64,000 bases of DNA from Bacteroidales bacterium (GTDB lineage: Bacteria > Bacteroidota > Bacteroidia > Bacteroidales > Bacteroidaceae). Numbering within the stretch: position 1 is the stretch's first letter; the number at the start of each line of letters is the position of its first letter. Below are positions 47,750 to 56,530 of the stretch, piece by piece. Location: NCBI GenBank assembly GCA_030528885.1, contig JAUMXY010000006.1:1-64000 (forward strand), read 5' to 3'. Under the pieces are notes generated by a model. That model was given only the letters and a program-made list of their open reading frames with translations. It did not search any database and had not been told where the DNA came from. Both the position numbers and the translations under genes were made by a program.

Positions 47750-48886
47750 ATGGACAATCCATTTGTGACAAAAGGCTATGCTGGAGCCGAATATTTCTGC
47801 GACAGAGTGGAAGAAACCAAGCAGTTGGTAGAACTAACCGCCAATGGTAACAACATGGCACTTATATCCCCTCGCCGGGTGGGCAAGACAGACCTGATAC
47901 GCCATTGCTTCCACCAGCCCGAGATTCAGGAGCACTTTTACACGTTCCATATTGACATCTACGCAACAAACAGCCTGCGTGATTTCGTCAATGTCTTTGG
48001 GCGAGCCATCCTCGACGAACTCCGTCCCAAGGGACGTGCTGTGTGGGAGGGATTCATAAATGTATTACGCTCCATACGTTCCGAAATCACATTTGACATC
48101 AACAGCATCCCGACATGGAGCCTTGGACTTGGAGACATCGAAAACCCGGCCGTCACACTGGACGAAATCTTCCAGTATCTTCGCGAGGCAGACAAGCCCT
48201 GCCTTGTGGCCATCGACGAGTTTCAGCAAATCACACGCTACAGCGACGCCCCCAACGTAGAAGCGACCCTCCGCACCTACATCCAACGCTGCATCAACGC
48301 CACCTTCATCTTCGCAGGTAGCAAACGCCACCTGATGGGCGAGATTTTCACCTCACCCTCTCGTCCGTTCTACCAGTCTGTGCTCATCATGAACCTGAAA
48401 CCTATCCCCGTAGAGAAATACGAAGAGTTCGCACAAATGCAGTTCGCAAAATTCGGGAAGGTGTTGGAAGAAGGAGTGGTGACCAACATCTACGGACGGT
48501 TCGATGCCGTCACCTCGTGCATCCAACGTATTTTGAATGTCCTCTTCCTCAAAACACAGCCCAACACCCGCTGCACCCTCGACATGGTGGATGCAGCCAT
48601 CACCTATATCCTCGACATGTTCTCCGAGACATACGCAGACCTGCTGGACAAGATACCCGAAAAACAACGCGAAGTTTTCATCGCCATTGCGCAAGAAGGC
48701 AAGGCTCAAAGCATCACCAGCAAAAACTTCATCAAGAAACATCATTTGCAAACGGTCAGCGTCGTGACAGCTGCCGTCCGTGGATTGTTAGACAAAGACT
48801 TCATCACCCAAGAGAAATCCACCTATATGGTCTATGACCCCTTCTTTGCCCTATGGCTGAACAGGAATGACAGACATTCAAGATAA
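47750..48886 (+). CDS. AAA+ ATPase (archaeal-ATPase-like) with C-terminal winged helix
   Basis: A 378-residue cytoplasmic protein. The Walker A motif SPRRVGKT lies near residues 39-47, Walker B LVAIDEF near 152-158, and a sensor-like FIFAGSKRHLM near 185. The C-terminal about 90 residues look like a winged helix (KAQSITSKNFIKKHHL, SVVTAAVRGLLDKDFI). Proteins of this group are common in Bacteroidetes, often without known partners, and some act with toxin-antitoxin or mobile-element systems. No partner gene is evident here. It has its own promoter with two palindromes. Confidence 0.8.
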   Translation: MDNPFVTKGYAGAEYFCDRVEETKQLVELTANGNNMALISPRRVGKTDLIRHCFHQPEIQEHFYTFHIDIYATNSLRDFVNVFGRAILDELRPKGRAVWEGFINVLRSIRSEITFDINSIPTWSLGLGDIENPAVTLDEIFQYLREADKPCLVAIDEFQQITRYSDAPNVEATLRTYIQRCINATFIFAGSKRHLMGEIFTSPSRPFYQSVLIMNLKPIPVEKYEEFAQMQFAKFGKVLEEGVVTNIYGRFDAVTSCIQRILNVLFLKTQPNTRCTLDMVDAAITYILDMFSETYADLLDKIPEKQREVFIAIAQEGKAQSITSKNFIKKHHLQTVSVVTAAVRGLLDKDFITQEKSTYMVYDPFFALWLNRNDRHSR

Positions 48887-48890
48887 CGTC

Positions 48891-49095
48891 ACGCGAGTTC
48901 GATATAACAAAAATATGTTTATTTGCAATGCCTCTGCGAGGCAGAATCTTTAGAGCGAACTGACGTTTTCTCCAGAGCCGCGCAAGGCTCATATCCGCTT
49001 CATCTGCTTAATCATCGCGAAGCGGTATGTTTATAGACAAGTTCCTGCGGAACGATGGAACGGATTGAACGGATGTGGAATTGATTTTTCTCACG
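48891..49095. repeat. Dispersed hairpin-rich repeat, copy 3
   Basis: More diverged than copies 1 and 2. It keeps the ACGCGAGTTCGATA start, GCCGCGCAAGGCTCA, the CGC-GAA-GCG hairpin and GTTCC-TGC-GGAAC followed by GATGGAACGGATTGAACGG. It begins right after the ATPase stop codon. Confidence 0.8.
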
Positions 49096-49239
49096 TTATT
49101 CTCCAGCCTCTTCCTTATGCTTGACCCACCTTTTTTCAAGTAGTCCATGATGTCCTTCACGTTGGCGGCGATGCTGACATGCCGAAACTCATCAGCGCAG
49201 CCCAAAGCGATAATACATCATGACAACTGAACACAAACT

Positions 49240-49271
49240 CTTGACAAAGGCATATTTTTTTTGTATCTTTG
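49240..49271 (+). promoter_or_regulatory. Orphan promoter reading into array A5 (CTTG-20-TATCTTTG)
   Basis: CTTG at 49240-49243 and TATCTTTG at 49264-49271 are 20 nt apart. A transcript from about 49278 would run straight into array A5. No credible gene follows, so the product may be a short RNA. Confidence 0.5.
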
Positions 49272-49323
49272 CACTTGCAATCAGCTTCTCAGACAGGAAG
49301 CCATCCAACAACAGCGCCCCGTA

Positions 49324-49407
49324 AACCGATTGTTGCGGCTCATCAGCCGCAACAATCGGTTTATCAATCGCAACTTTCGGCACATCAGCCGAAAGTTGCG
49401 ATTATTT
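49324..49407. repeat. Tandem palindromic array A5 (4 units, period 21 bp, alternating core orientation)
   Basis: Units start at 49324, 49345, 49366 and 49387. The core of unit 1 (CCGATTGTTGCGGCT) is the exact reverse complement of unit 2, and the core of unit 3 (AATCGCAACTTTCGGC) is the exact reverse complement of unit 4. The first three units end in ATC. As RNA this forms two long hairpins, the second followed by T-rich sequence like a terminator. Confidence 0.9.
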
Positions 49408-49532
49408 TTGTCCCTTCGCGAGAAGCAAGAGAGACGCAAGGCGTAAAGAACTTGAAGCGGCGAGGGAAATGTTCCCAAAGCCATATCGTTCAAAAAGTTT
49501 CTCCATATTCACTATACTATTTATCGGTCCGC

Positions 49533-49583
49533 GTTCTCCACAAAGAACACTTTTAATGCCAATGTGTTCTCCACAAAGAACAC
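49533..49583. repeat. Pair of 18-bp hairpin repeats (period 33 bp)
   Basis: GTTCTCCACAAAGAACAC occurs at 49533-49550 and 49566-49583. Each folds as GTTCT/AGAAC. The rest of 49408-49715 shows no gene; the sigma-factor promoter is not clear. Confidence 0.7.
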
Positions 49584-49715
49584 TCTTCTATTTGCAATAG
49601 GTAATGTCTTTTTCTTTCTCATCCAAGAAAAAGAGCAAGAAAAATCTCATTTTTTTCACTCCTTTGCAATTTTTCGTGTTTCATCCTCGTATATACAAAT
49701 AGAAGACCTCGAAAA

Positions 49716-50276
49716 ATGGTGACAGATATAGAGACGAATATGATAGAGGGACTGAAGGAAGGCAGTCCCAAGGCTCAGCAGATGATGGTTGAGAGATATG
49801 GCAGACATGTCTTCAACCAGGTGGTGAGGCTGTTGCCGAGTGTGGAGGATGCCGAAGAGGTGTATCAGGATGTGTTTCTGAAGGTCTTTCTAAATATAAA
49901 TAGGTATGAGGAAGAAAAGTCATTCTTCAAGACATGGGTGTCACGCATCGCCTACAACGAGTCCATCACTTGGTTGAGGCACAAGCGGCAGCAGATGATT
50001 TACTTTGAAGATGAAGACGGAGAGGCGGAGAGGCTGTCGGAGGCGGAGGTGGAAGCGACCTTGGGACATTCGGACCCTGAGACGGTGCAACTGATACGGG
50101 CAGCCTTGAAACATCTGCCACCCGAGGAACGGAGCCTCATCACGATGTTCTACTATGAGGAAATGAGCGTGAAGGACATTGCCTACGTGACAGATTCCCC
50201 ACCCAACACCATCGGCTCGAAACTGTTCCGAACGAGAAAGAAACTATGTAAAATCATTCAAATGCTCCAATCATGA
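49716..50276 (+). CDS. ECF-type RNA polymerase sigma-70 factor
   Basis: A 186-residue sigma factor. Region 2 (about 20-90) has the DAEEVYQDVFLKVF helix and FFKTWVSRIAYNESITWLRHKR. Region 4 (about 125-180) has LPPEERSLITMFYYEEMSVKDIA and a helix-turn-helix. Its stop overlaps the start of the next gene (ATGA), a membrane protein that probably acts as anti-sigma factor. The signal sensed is unknown. Confidence 0.92.
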   Translation: MVTDIETNMIEGLKEGSPKAQQMMVERYGRHVFNQVVRLLPSVEDAEEVYQDVFLKVFLNINRYEEEKSFFKTWVSRIAYNESITWLRHKRQQMIYFEDEDGEAERLSEAEVEATLGHSDPETVQLIRAALKHLPPEERSLITMFYYEEMSVKDIAYVTDSPPNTIGSKLFRTRKKLCKIIQMLQS

Positions 50277-50968
50277 AAGAAGACCATATCGACACATTGC
50301 GCCAACAGGACACGAACCTTCGTGATGCCATCAGGCTGGAGGAAGAGGCTCTGCCACCAATGCCAGCCGACCTCAACGCACGACTCATGCAGCGTGTGGA
50401 GGAAGAACGGGCGAAGGGAATCGCGAAAAGAAAACGAACCCGCATCCTTTGGCCCTTGGTGGCAGCGGCATGTGTGGCTGCCTTGATAGCCGTCTTCCTC
50501 ACCCCACCGAAAGGAACACCTGAGGACGAGACACCAACGGGAAAGCCTGTTGCTGTGAAGGTGGACAAGCCTAAGCCAGAGAAGAAGGTTGTTCAGCAGA
50601 AAGTAGCACAGATAGTCCCCACTCCGTCAGAAGAGAAGGTTGTTGAGCAATCCAAGGTGAAACAGCCTGTAGTGAAACCCACTCAACCGCTCTTGGCGCA
50701 GGAAAAGCCAGTCGAAAAGGACATCGCGACAGAGGAAGCAACTACAGAACCCATCGCAGAGAATACTGCCGCAGAACCTCCTCACACAGAGATGACTACC
50801 GTAATCCTCACCGAGCGCGACATCCCCATCACTCGTCCAGAGAACTACCATTACACTCCAGAAGAAATCGCCCTGTTGAAGAAGCAAGCCAACGAGGCTT
50901 ACCTGAAATGGGTGGAGTTGGAACTGGAGATTTCAAAGTACACATTGGAAAAAATGGCACAGAAATAA
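50273..50968 (+). CDS. Single-pass membrane protein, probable anti-sigma factor
   Basis: A 231-residue protein: a cytoplasmic N-terminus with acidic helices (about 1-55), one transmembrane segment (about 62-82, LWPLVAAACVAALIAVFLT), then a long Lys/Pro/Glu/Val-rich periplasmic stretch (about 85-185) and a C-terminal helix. Topology and the 4-bp overlap with the sigma gene support an anti-sigma role; no zinc-binding ZAS motif was seen. The role is inferred mainly from position. Confidence 0.68.
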   Translation: MKEDHIDTLRQQDTNLRDAIRLEEEALPPMPADLNARLMQRVEEERAKGIAKRKRTRILWPLVAAACVAALIAVFLTPPKGTPEDETPTGKPVAVKVDKPKPEKKVVQQKVAQIVPTPSEEKVVEQSKVKQPVVKPTQPLLAQEKPVEKDIATEEATTEPIAENTAAEPPHTEMTTVILTERDIPITRPENYHYTPEEIALLKKQANEAYLKWVELELEISKYTLEKMAQK

Positions 50969-50982
50969 AAAACAAGAACGAT

Positions 50983-52425
50983 ATGAAACGCTTATTCATT
51001 TTGCTGCTCATCGCATGCAGCACCATCGCAACCATCCATGCCCAGCAGCGGGCAAAGGGTCAGCAGACCACACCCATCCACGTCAAGACGCTGTTCAACG
51101 ACATCATCAAGACTTGGGGAAATCCTTCTGACGAGGTTTTTTCCATCAACAAGAACCCCAATACGAACCTGATTGAGTCGAGTGTAAGAATCACCTACTT
51201 CGTCGCCAACAATTCAGAGTGGACAGACGAAAACGCCAAATCACTCAATCTTAAAGACATCAGCGAGGCATTCAAGAAAGATGAGCCCACCTCTTATCAA
51301 CTGCTTCATCTGTCACCAGGCACCAACGAGTCTTTCTCGCTGAGGGCTGTTGATGGAAACGGAAAGGACAAAAGTTACCTCGTCCGCGGCATGAACAAAG
51401 AGGAAATGTGGCTGCTCTGCACCAAGAACGCTGAGAACCCCCAACTGCGTGACGCATACGCCATCAAATGGACCCTTTCCGATGATGAAAGCAAGATACT
51501 TGGTGCTGTCTATCAGATTACCTCCCTGCGTCCCGACATTTACGAGAAGGAACTGGCATCGTCGAGGAAGACGTTCAAGATTGTGGGACGGGTGGATGAG
51601 AACATCAAGGACTCGCTCTACAACATCTACATCGCCGAGACTGCTGACGAACTTGCCAATATTGGAGATGACGATTATGTGGCTTGCGTGCCCGTCATCA
51701 ACAAACGCTTTGAGTGGCAGACAGAACTGGAGAAACCTATGGTGGGACGCCTGCGCTGCATCTTCCCCGACGGTTCGCTCTGCTCCGCATGGATCAACCT
51801 CGACTTCGTGCCCGGCGAGACCTACAACATCACCGTACACAACGGTTACTACGATGGCGACCAAGACTATGAGCGTCGTGTGGGGCGCAACTCGGGAAGG
51901 AGTCTGCTGAATGAACGGCAAAAACGAGGGAATGACGATGTTGTCATCTTGGACGACGTTGTGATAGACACGATACCAACCGACCATCGGGCAATTCCTC
52001 TTAAGGATGAAGTCAACCCCACACCTGAACAGAAGATGCAAATGGAAGCCAAAGGCCACGCCATCGCGGCGAACATAGATGCCATCAAAGCCACCTACAA
52101 ATCTCTTAAACCTTTTGTGGATATGGGGTCACTCACTGGCTCAGACAACTATTTCAAACAAATCATCAGACTGAACAAGGAGTTGGACGTAAAGTGTCAG
52201 GACTACATCAAGTATTTGGGAGGTTTTGATAGTCTTCCTTCCGATTGGAAGACCGACCTATACGAAGGAATTTTAGGGTTCTACTCCAAACAGAGCCAAG
52301 TATTCGGGGAGTTGTACAAGAAGGTCGGTCTCCTCCCCAAGCCAGCCCAAAAGGCTCAGAAGTACGTCAACAAACTCATGGAGAAATACATGAAAGAGAT
52401 GAAAAAGGCGATGACGGAGAATTAA
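50983..52425 (+). CDS. Secreted protein of unknown function (DUF4369-like segment) in the sigma operon
   Basis: About 480 residues from the ATG at 50983 (MKRLFILLLIACSTIATIHAQQ), which gives a signal peptide; an upstream in-frame start overlaps the previous gene and is less likely. A middle segment (about 180-285, FKIVGRVDENIKDSLYNIYI to VPGETYNITVHNGYYDGD) looks like the DUF4369 domain at the front of some thioredoxin-like proteins, but no thioredoxin domain follows. The C-terminal about 150 residues are helical. It lies 14 bp after the anti-sigma gene and ends at a strong terminator. It may be a target or sensor of the sigma system. Confidence 0.6.
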   Translation: MKRLFILLLIACSTIATIHAQQRAKGQQTTPIHVKTLFNDIIKTWGNPSDEVFSINKNPNTNLIESSVRITYFVANNSEWTDENAKSLNLKDISEAFKKDEPTSYQLLHLSPGTNESFSLRAVDGNGKDKSYLVRGMNKEEMWLLCTKNAENPQLRDAYAIKWTLSDDESKILGAVYQITSLRPDIYEKELASSRKTFKIVGRVDENIKDSLYNIYIAETADELANIGDDDYVACVPVINKRFEWQTELEKPMVGRLRCIFPDGSLCSAWINLDFVPGETYNITVHNGYYDGDQDYERRVGRNSGRSLLNERQKRGNDDVVILDDVVIDTIPTDHRAIPLKDEVNPTPEQKMQMEAKGHAIAANIDAIKATYKSLKPFVDMGSLTGSDNYFKQIIRLNKELDVKCQDYIKYLGGFDSLPSDWKTDLYEGILGFYSKQSQVFGELYKKVGLLPKPAQKAQKYVNKLMEKYMKEMKKAMTEN

Positions 52426-52438
52426 CGGAACAAAAAAG

Positions 52439-52478
52439 GGAGGTGCCTTGCCGCTTTTGGCAAGGCACCTCCCTTTTT
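52439..52478. terminator. Bidirectional terminator
   Basis: GGGAGGTGCCTTGCC and its complement around a 6-nt loop, flanked by A6 and T6. It ends the sigma operon on the plus strand and would also serve the metY remnant on the minus strand. Confidence 0.95.
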
Positions 52479-52498
52479 TGTATCTTTTGCTTTTGGCT

Positions 52499-52537
52499 TT
52501 ACATCTTTGCCATTGCCTGCTCAAGGTCGGCGATGAT
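52499..52537 (-). pseudogene. 3' end of a second metY (13 codons)
   Basis: The minus strand reads IIADLEQAMAKM-stop, identical in protein to the end of the intact metY at 59653. The 39 nt differ at only three positions. Nothing upstream matches metY. It marks where a metY-like gene once ended. A single -7-like TAATTTTG (complement of 52546-52553) now lies just upstream of it. Confidence 0.8.
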
Positions 52538-52553
52538 TTCGAATACAAAATTA

Positions 52554-53000
52554 CAAAAACACTCCCAAACTACATCATTTCTAATATAAAAGTTTAATAT
52601 TGAACACTTTTATATGTTTTCAACTATAATTTTCATGTTTCTCGCTGATTTATGGTGTATTTATTAGTAAATAGTAATTGAAAATCCCAGTTCCTAACTC
52701 TTCATTAAGTGTTGCAATTTTTTCTCTTAAGGGTAACAATCTTTTTCATTAAGGCATGCTGTATCTTCATTTTTCATTTAGCGAAGCGCCTTTAACCTGC
52801 CTCTGCCGGGAAATATGCGTGCCTTATCGGAGAACAAGATATTTTCAAACGGATGCAGCATGCCTTTAAGATGATTAGGGAGCACGACGTACTGACCTAA
52901 GGGAATGAACTGAAAATTTGTTAAATAAATCCATTCGCTTGGATATGTCGGCAAAAAGGTATTACTTTGTAGCGTTGAACTAAATGAATAGTTGAAAGAA
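52554..53000. other. A/T-rich intergenic stretch before the BlaI-like gene
   Basis: No convincing gene. A minus-strand frame (52778-53116) ends in a region containing LPNHLKGML, but it overlaps the BlaI-like gene and lacks the second His of the REP-transposase motif. A TACTTTG just upstream of 53001 may be the -7 box of the BlaI-like operon. Confidence 0.4.
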
Positions 53001-53357
53001 ATGAATAAACTGACAGGAAAAGAGGAAGAGGTTATGGAGATGATCTGGAAGATCGGTCCATGCGCTCCCAAGGATGTGGTGGCGGAATATGAAGAACCGA
53101 AACCACACATCAACACGATAGCAACGATGTTTCAGTCGTTGGAAAGGAAAGGGTATCTCATTCACGAGGCGAAGGGACGTGGCTATATTTACTCTGCCGC
53201 CATTGCTCAGGAAGACTATGGACGGAGCAAGTTCACCAATTTCGTGAACCGATACTTCGACAATTCTTACATGAATGTGGTGTCTGCGCTGGTGCAGGAA
53301 GAGAAGATCAGCAAGAGTGAACTCTTGGATTTCTTGAAGAAACTGGAAGAAAAATGA
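53001..53357 (+). CDS. BlaI/MecI/CopY-family winged-helix repressor
   Basis: About 118 residues from the ATG at 53001; a TTG three codons upstream is less likely. The winged helix (about 1-70) shows LTGKEEEVMEMIWKIGPCAPKDVV, TIATMFQSLERKGYL and the wing GRGYIYSA. The C-terminal helices (about 75-118) dimerise in this family and contain the region cleaved or released on signalling. The stop overlaps the start of the M56 gene, so the pair forms a sensor-repressor unit. In Bacteroidetes such pairs often sense something other than beta-lactams. Confidence 0.92.
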   Translation: MNKLTGKEEEVMEMIWKIGPCAPKDVVAEYEEPKPHINTIATMFQSLERKGYLIHEAKGRGYIYSAAIAQEDYGRSKFTNFVNRYFDNSYMNVVSALVQEEKISKSELLDFLKKLEEK

Positions 53358-55696
53358 TGGCATCCCTATTTATCTATATTCTGAAATGGGCTATCAGCCT
53401 TACGTTGCTGTATTCGCTCTATGGCTTGTTCCTGCGGAAGGAAACGTTTCATCGCTTCAACCGTATGGTGCTGGTGGGCATCTTGCTGACCAGCATGGTA
53501 TTGCCTTTCTGCATCATCCACACGGAGAAGGAAACTGTCGTGTCGAAGGGAATGACAGACCTCGAAACCAACATTGCTGACGAAATTGTGATTCAATATC
53601 AGCCAGAGGAAGATGCAGAGGGAACAGAACCGAGCACCCATATCTCTTTCTTCAAAAAGAAGCAGTCGGAAAGGGAGACACCTGTCCGCACCCTGCATCT
53701 GAGCCCCGTTCGTTGGCTCATCCTGCTCTACCTCCTGGGTTTGGTCTATTTCTGGGCACAATATCTGCTGTCCGCTGGTGCTATCTATCGTGTAATCAGA
53801 CAGAGCCTACGAATCGACAAAGACGGGCTTCCTAAGGGCGTATGTCTGAAAAAACATCCGTCCATCCACACTCCGTTCTCGTGGTTCAGCACCATCATCA
53901 TTCGAGAGGATGACCTCGAAGGCAATGCCAATATCACAGATGCCATCATTGCCCACGAACTGGCTCATGTCCAACTGCGCCACTCGTGGGACAACTTGCT
54001 GGCAGACTTCGCCGCCAATATGCTTTGGTGGCTGCCCTTCACATGGATGCTCAGACGAGACTTGCGTGATGTGCATGAGTATCAGGCCGACCAAGCCGTA
54101 ATGCAGAGGGGGTTCGATGCCCACACCTACCAGTTGCTGCTGATAGACAGGGCGACAGAACCCACCCCCTACGAGATAGCCAACAACTTTGAACAAAACC
54201 CCATAAAAAGACGATTAGTGATGATGTTTAGAAACCAATCAGGACGATATGCCTGGATGAAAGCGCTGTATCTGATACCGCTTGCAGGCATCGCTTTGGC
54301 AGCCTTTGCCAAGCCCAATATGATGGAGACGATTGAGACCAAGGTCTCTGACAAGATGGATTCGTTCCCCACTCCTTTTGCAGCCTCAAAGAAAGGAACT
54401 GGCACTCCTTCGTCCGATGATGATGACTGGACGCAAGACCCACGTGGTATCTACCGATTGACCAAAATCACAGGTCGGAACGGCATCGAGATAGATGGAA
54501 CCTTCGACCAATACAAGATTTGTGAAGAGGATGCCACTTACTCCTTCTGGGTCAATGGCAGCAATTCCAAAGATTTTCAATTCCGCCTGAACATCAACGA
54601 TGCCAACGTCTTCGACTACACCGGGAGAGTTCCCCAAGAAGAGGATGGGCATGGTTCACAGATTTACGACAGTAACGGCAAGGAGTTCAAACTCAGATGG
54701 TGGAGCGTATATAAAGACCACGCCCTATTCCCCGATCATGGTTGGGTGGTGGAGAAGTACGAACGAGACAAGTTCTCCAAACCTGCTGAAGAGATATTCA
54801 GCCTGCTGAGAGACACGAAGGACTTCGATAGCAAAGACCCCTATTCAGGCATCTGGTGGGTGATGAGCGAAAAGGACGAAGCTGATTTGCAGGCATGGAA
54901 GGACGGGAAAGGAGCTATTGAACCACCGCTCATCATGAACGGAATGGTGGTGCGAGGCCATCGAGTGCTGAGGCTCAGCTATATGAATGACATCAATATG
55001 GCGAGACGTGGTCTTATGGGCTCTGTGCAAGACTTTTCCCACGTGGGGAAGAAACAAATCCGCATCGGCAATCGTATCTACGAGCCTCAATGGATACATG
55101 AGAACCAATTCTATTATCAAGCGGAAAATGGTAAATTTCAACTTTGGGTACGACAAACCATCAGCAAGGAATTTCTTTATAAGAATCTCCTCACTCTCCT
55201 TCATGCTGCCCTACGCCAGCCACATCCCCTTGCCACCAGCAAGTTTGAAACGAAGCAAACCCATGCGGACATCCCTGTGTCCAGCAGCGACAGCATCTAT
55301 TTAGCCCCCAATATCAGCATCGCCCAATTTGAAGGAGGAACCAGCACCTTGATGCACTATATGCAAACGCATCTGCACTACCCAGACCCCATCTACAGGA
55401 AATATGGGTTTGAAGGTCGGTTGATGGTCAGTTTCGTGGTGGAGAAAGATGGAAGCCTGCAAAATTTCTCTGTGATTCGCAACGACATCAACACCAAAGA
55501 AACAGCCGCCTCTCTCCATGTGACAGAGGAGGAATACGAAACCTTCATCAACAAGAGAAAGGCTGCCTTCGAGAATGTGGTGATCAACATCCTCCAATCT
55601 ATGCCCAAGTGGCAACCTGCCATCCATGAAACGAATGGCAAGAAAGAATATGTACGCATGAAATATACCATGCCTTTCACTTTCAGACTCCAATAA
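53354..55696 (+). CDS. BlaR1-like M56 membrane metallopeptidase with TonB-type C-terminus
   Basis: A 780-residue inner-membrane protein. Transmembrane segments lie at about 4-24, 37-52, 119-137 and 305-320, with the zinc-protease motif HELAHVQLRH near residues 200-209 facing the cytoplasm in this family. A large extracytoplasmic region follows (about 325-660, no penicillin-binding motif seen), then a TonB_C-like domain (about 680-780, FEGRLMVSFVVEKDGSLQNF). Partner of the BlaI-like repressor. The replacement of the penicillin sensor by a TonB-like domain suggests a different envelope signal; that is inference. Confidence 0.85.
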   Translation: MMASLFIYILKWAISLTLLYSLYGLFLRKETFHRFNRMVLVGILLTSMVLPFCIIHTEKETVVSKGMTDLETNIADEIVIQYQPEEDAEGTEPSTHISFFKKKQSERETPVRTLHLSPVRWLILLYLLGLVYFWAQYLLSAGAIYRVIRQSLRIDKDGLPKGVCLKKHPSIHTPFSWFSTIIIREDDLEGNANITDAIIAHELAHVQLRHSWDNLLADFAANMLWWLPFTWMLRRDLRDVHEYQADQAVMQRGFDAHTYQLLLIDRATEPTPYEIANNFEQNPIKRRLVMMFRNQSGRYAWMKALYLIPLAGIALAAFAKPNMMETIETKVSDKMDSFPTPFAASKKGTGTPSSDDDDWTQDPRGIYRLTKITGRNGIEIDGTFDQYKICEEDATYSFWVNGSNSKDFQFRLNINDANVFDYTGRVPQEEDGHGSQIYDSNGKEFKLRWWSVYKDHALFPDHGWVVEKYERDKFSKPAEEIFSLLRDTKDFDSKDPYSGIWWVMSEKDEADLQAWKDGKGAIEPPLIMNGMVVRGHRVLRLSYMNDINMARRGLMGSVQDFSHVGKKQIRIGNRIYEPQWIHENQFYYQAENGKFQLWVRQTISKEFLYKNLLTLLHAALRQPHPLATSKFETKQTHADIPVSSSDSIYLAPNISIAQFEGGTSTLMHYMQTHLHYPDPIYRKYGFEGRLMVSFVVEKDGSLQNFSVIRNDINTKETAASLHVTEEEYETFINKRKAAFENVVINILQSMPKWQPAIHETNGKKEYVRMKYTMPFTFRLQ

Positions 55697-55709
55697 TCAA
55701 TTGTCAACT

Positions 55710-56516
55710 ATGAATAAAATCTATTTGATCATCCTTACATGGATCACATTGATTTCGACTGCCTCTGCCACAGGGCAGGAAGGTGAACGCATCATTTGGA
55801 AAGGGCAAAAGTACGAGATGCTAACCTTGCCCCTCTTCCAGTGCCACGAGTTTGATAACTTGGGCAGAAAAATGGAAAGAGAAGCGTCAATAACATCCCT
55901 TTGGCGTGGCTATCAGGGTCATTGGTTCATCGAAAACGACATGCTCTATCTCGACTACATCGTGCCTGAAAGTGGAAAAAATCTTTACGCCAAGGACATT
56001 CCAGAGCTTCGCAAATACTGCAAGAACGGACGTGTGGCAGCCACATGGTTCAGCGACACCCTACGAGTCGTTTCAGGCAAGCAAGTCTTCTATGAACACA
56101 TGGACTTCACCCGTTACTATGAGCATGAGGACTTCATTGCTGTGAAGCAAGGCAAGGTCGTTTCTGTCAAACGGGTAGAGAATAAGTTGCTCATCAAAGG
56201 GAAGATGGATGACCAGAGGGAGCTCGTGAAGTTCATCGACGACCTCGGTGCCCAGCTCCACAAACGCTATCCAGAAGAGAAAGGCCGCATCCTCGCCAGA
56301 GTCCAATACTGCAACTTTGGCCTCATGATGATGCCCACTGACGTGGAAGTGACCTTCCCCAGCGATGAAATGGCCCCACACAACAAAGCGATGGAAAGGG
56401 AAATCAAGGAGAAACTCGCCAATTATATTCTCGCCAATCAGTTCCTCCCCTGCTACTACATCAATGGGAAGATAAAACAGACACCTTGGACACTCCCCAT
56501 CCGCATCAACAAATAA
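55710..56516 (+). CDS. Secreted protein of unknown function
   Basis: About 268 residues from the ATG at 55710 (signal peptide MNKIYLIILTWITLISTASA). The mature part begins with a basic/aromatic stretch (IIWKGQKYEMLTLPLF) and has mixed alpha/beta character. The last 100 residues (YCNFGLMMMPTDVEVTFPS, INGKIKQTPWTLPIRI) loosely resemble the TonB-type domain of the preceding protein. It starts 13 bp after the M56 gene and probably belongs to the same operon. I do not recognise a family. Confidence 0.65.
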   Translation: MNKIYLIILTWITLISTASATGQEGERIIWKGQKYEMLTLPLFQCHEFDNLGRKMEREASITSLWRGYQGHWFIENDMLYLDYIVPESGKNLYAKDIPELRKYCKNGRVAATWFSDTLRVVSGKQVFYEHMDFTRYYEHEDFIAVKQGKVVSVKRVENKLLIKGKMDDQRELVKFIDDLGAQLHKRYPEEKGRILARVQYCNFGLMMMPTDVEVTFPSDEMAPHNKAMEREIKEKLANYILANQFLPCYYINGKIKQTPWTLPIRINK

Positions 56517-56530
56517 AAAACCATAACGAT

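Noticed and set aside
49269..49556. A 95-codon frame covering array A5
   Set aside because: Its repeated peptide comes from the 21-bp array (period divisible by three), and it has no recognisable family or start signal.
52778..53116. Minus-strand frame with LPNHLKGML, similar to the MPNHVHG motif of REP-associated transposases
   Set aside because: The second His of the catalytic motif is Lys, the frame overlaps the clear BlaI-like gene on the other strand, and no other transposase motif is present.
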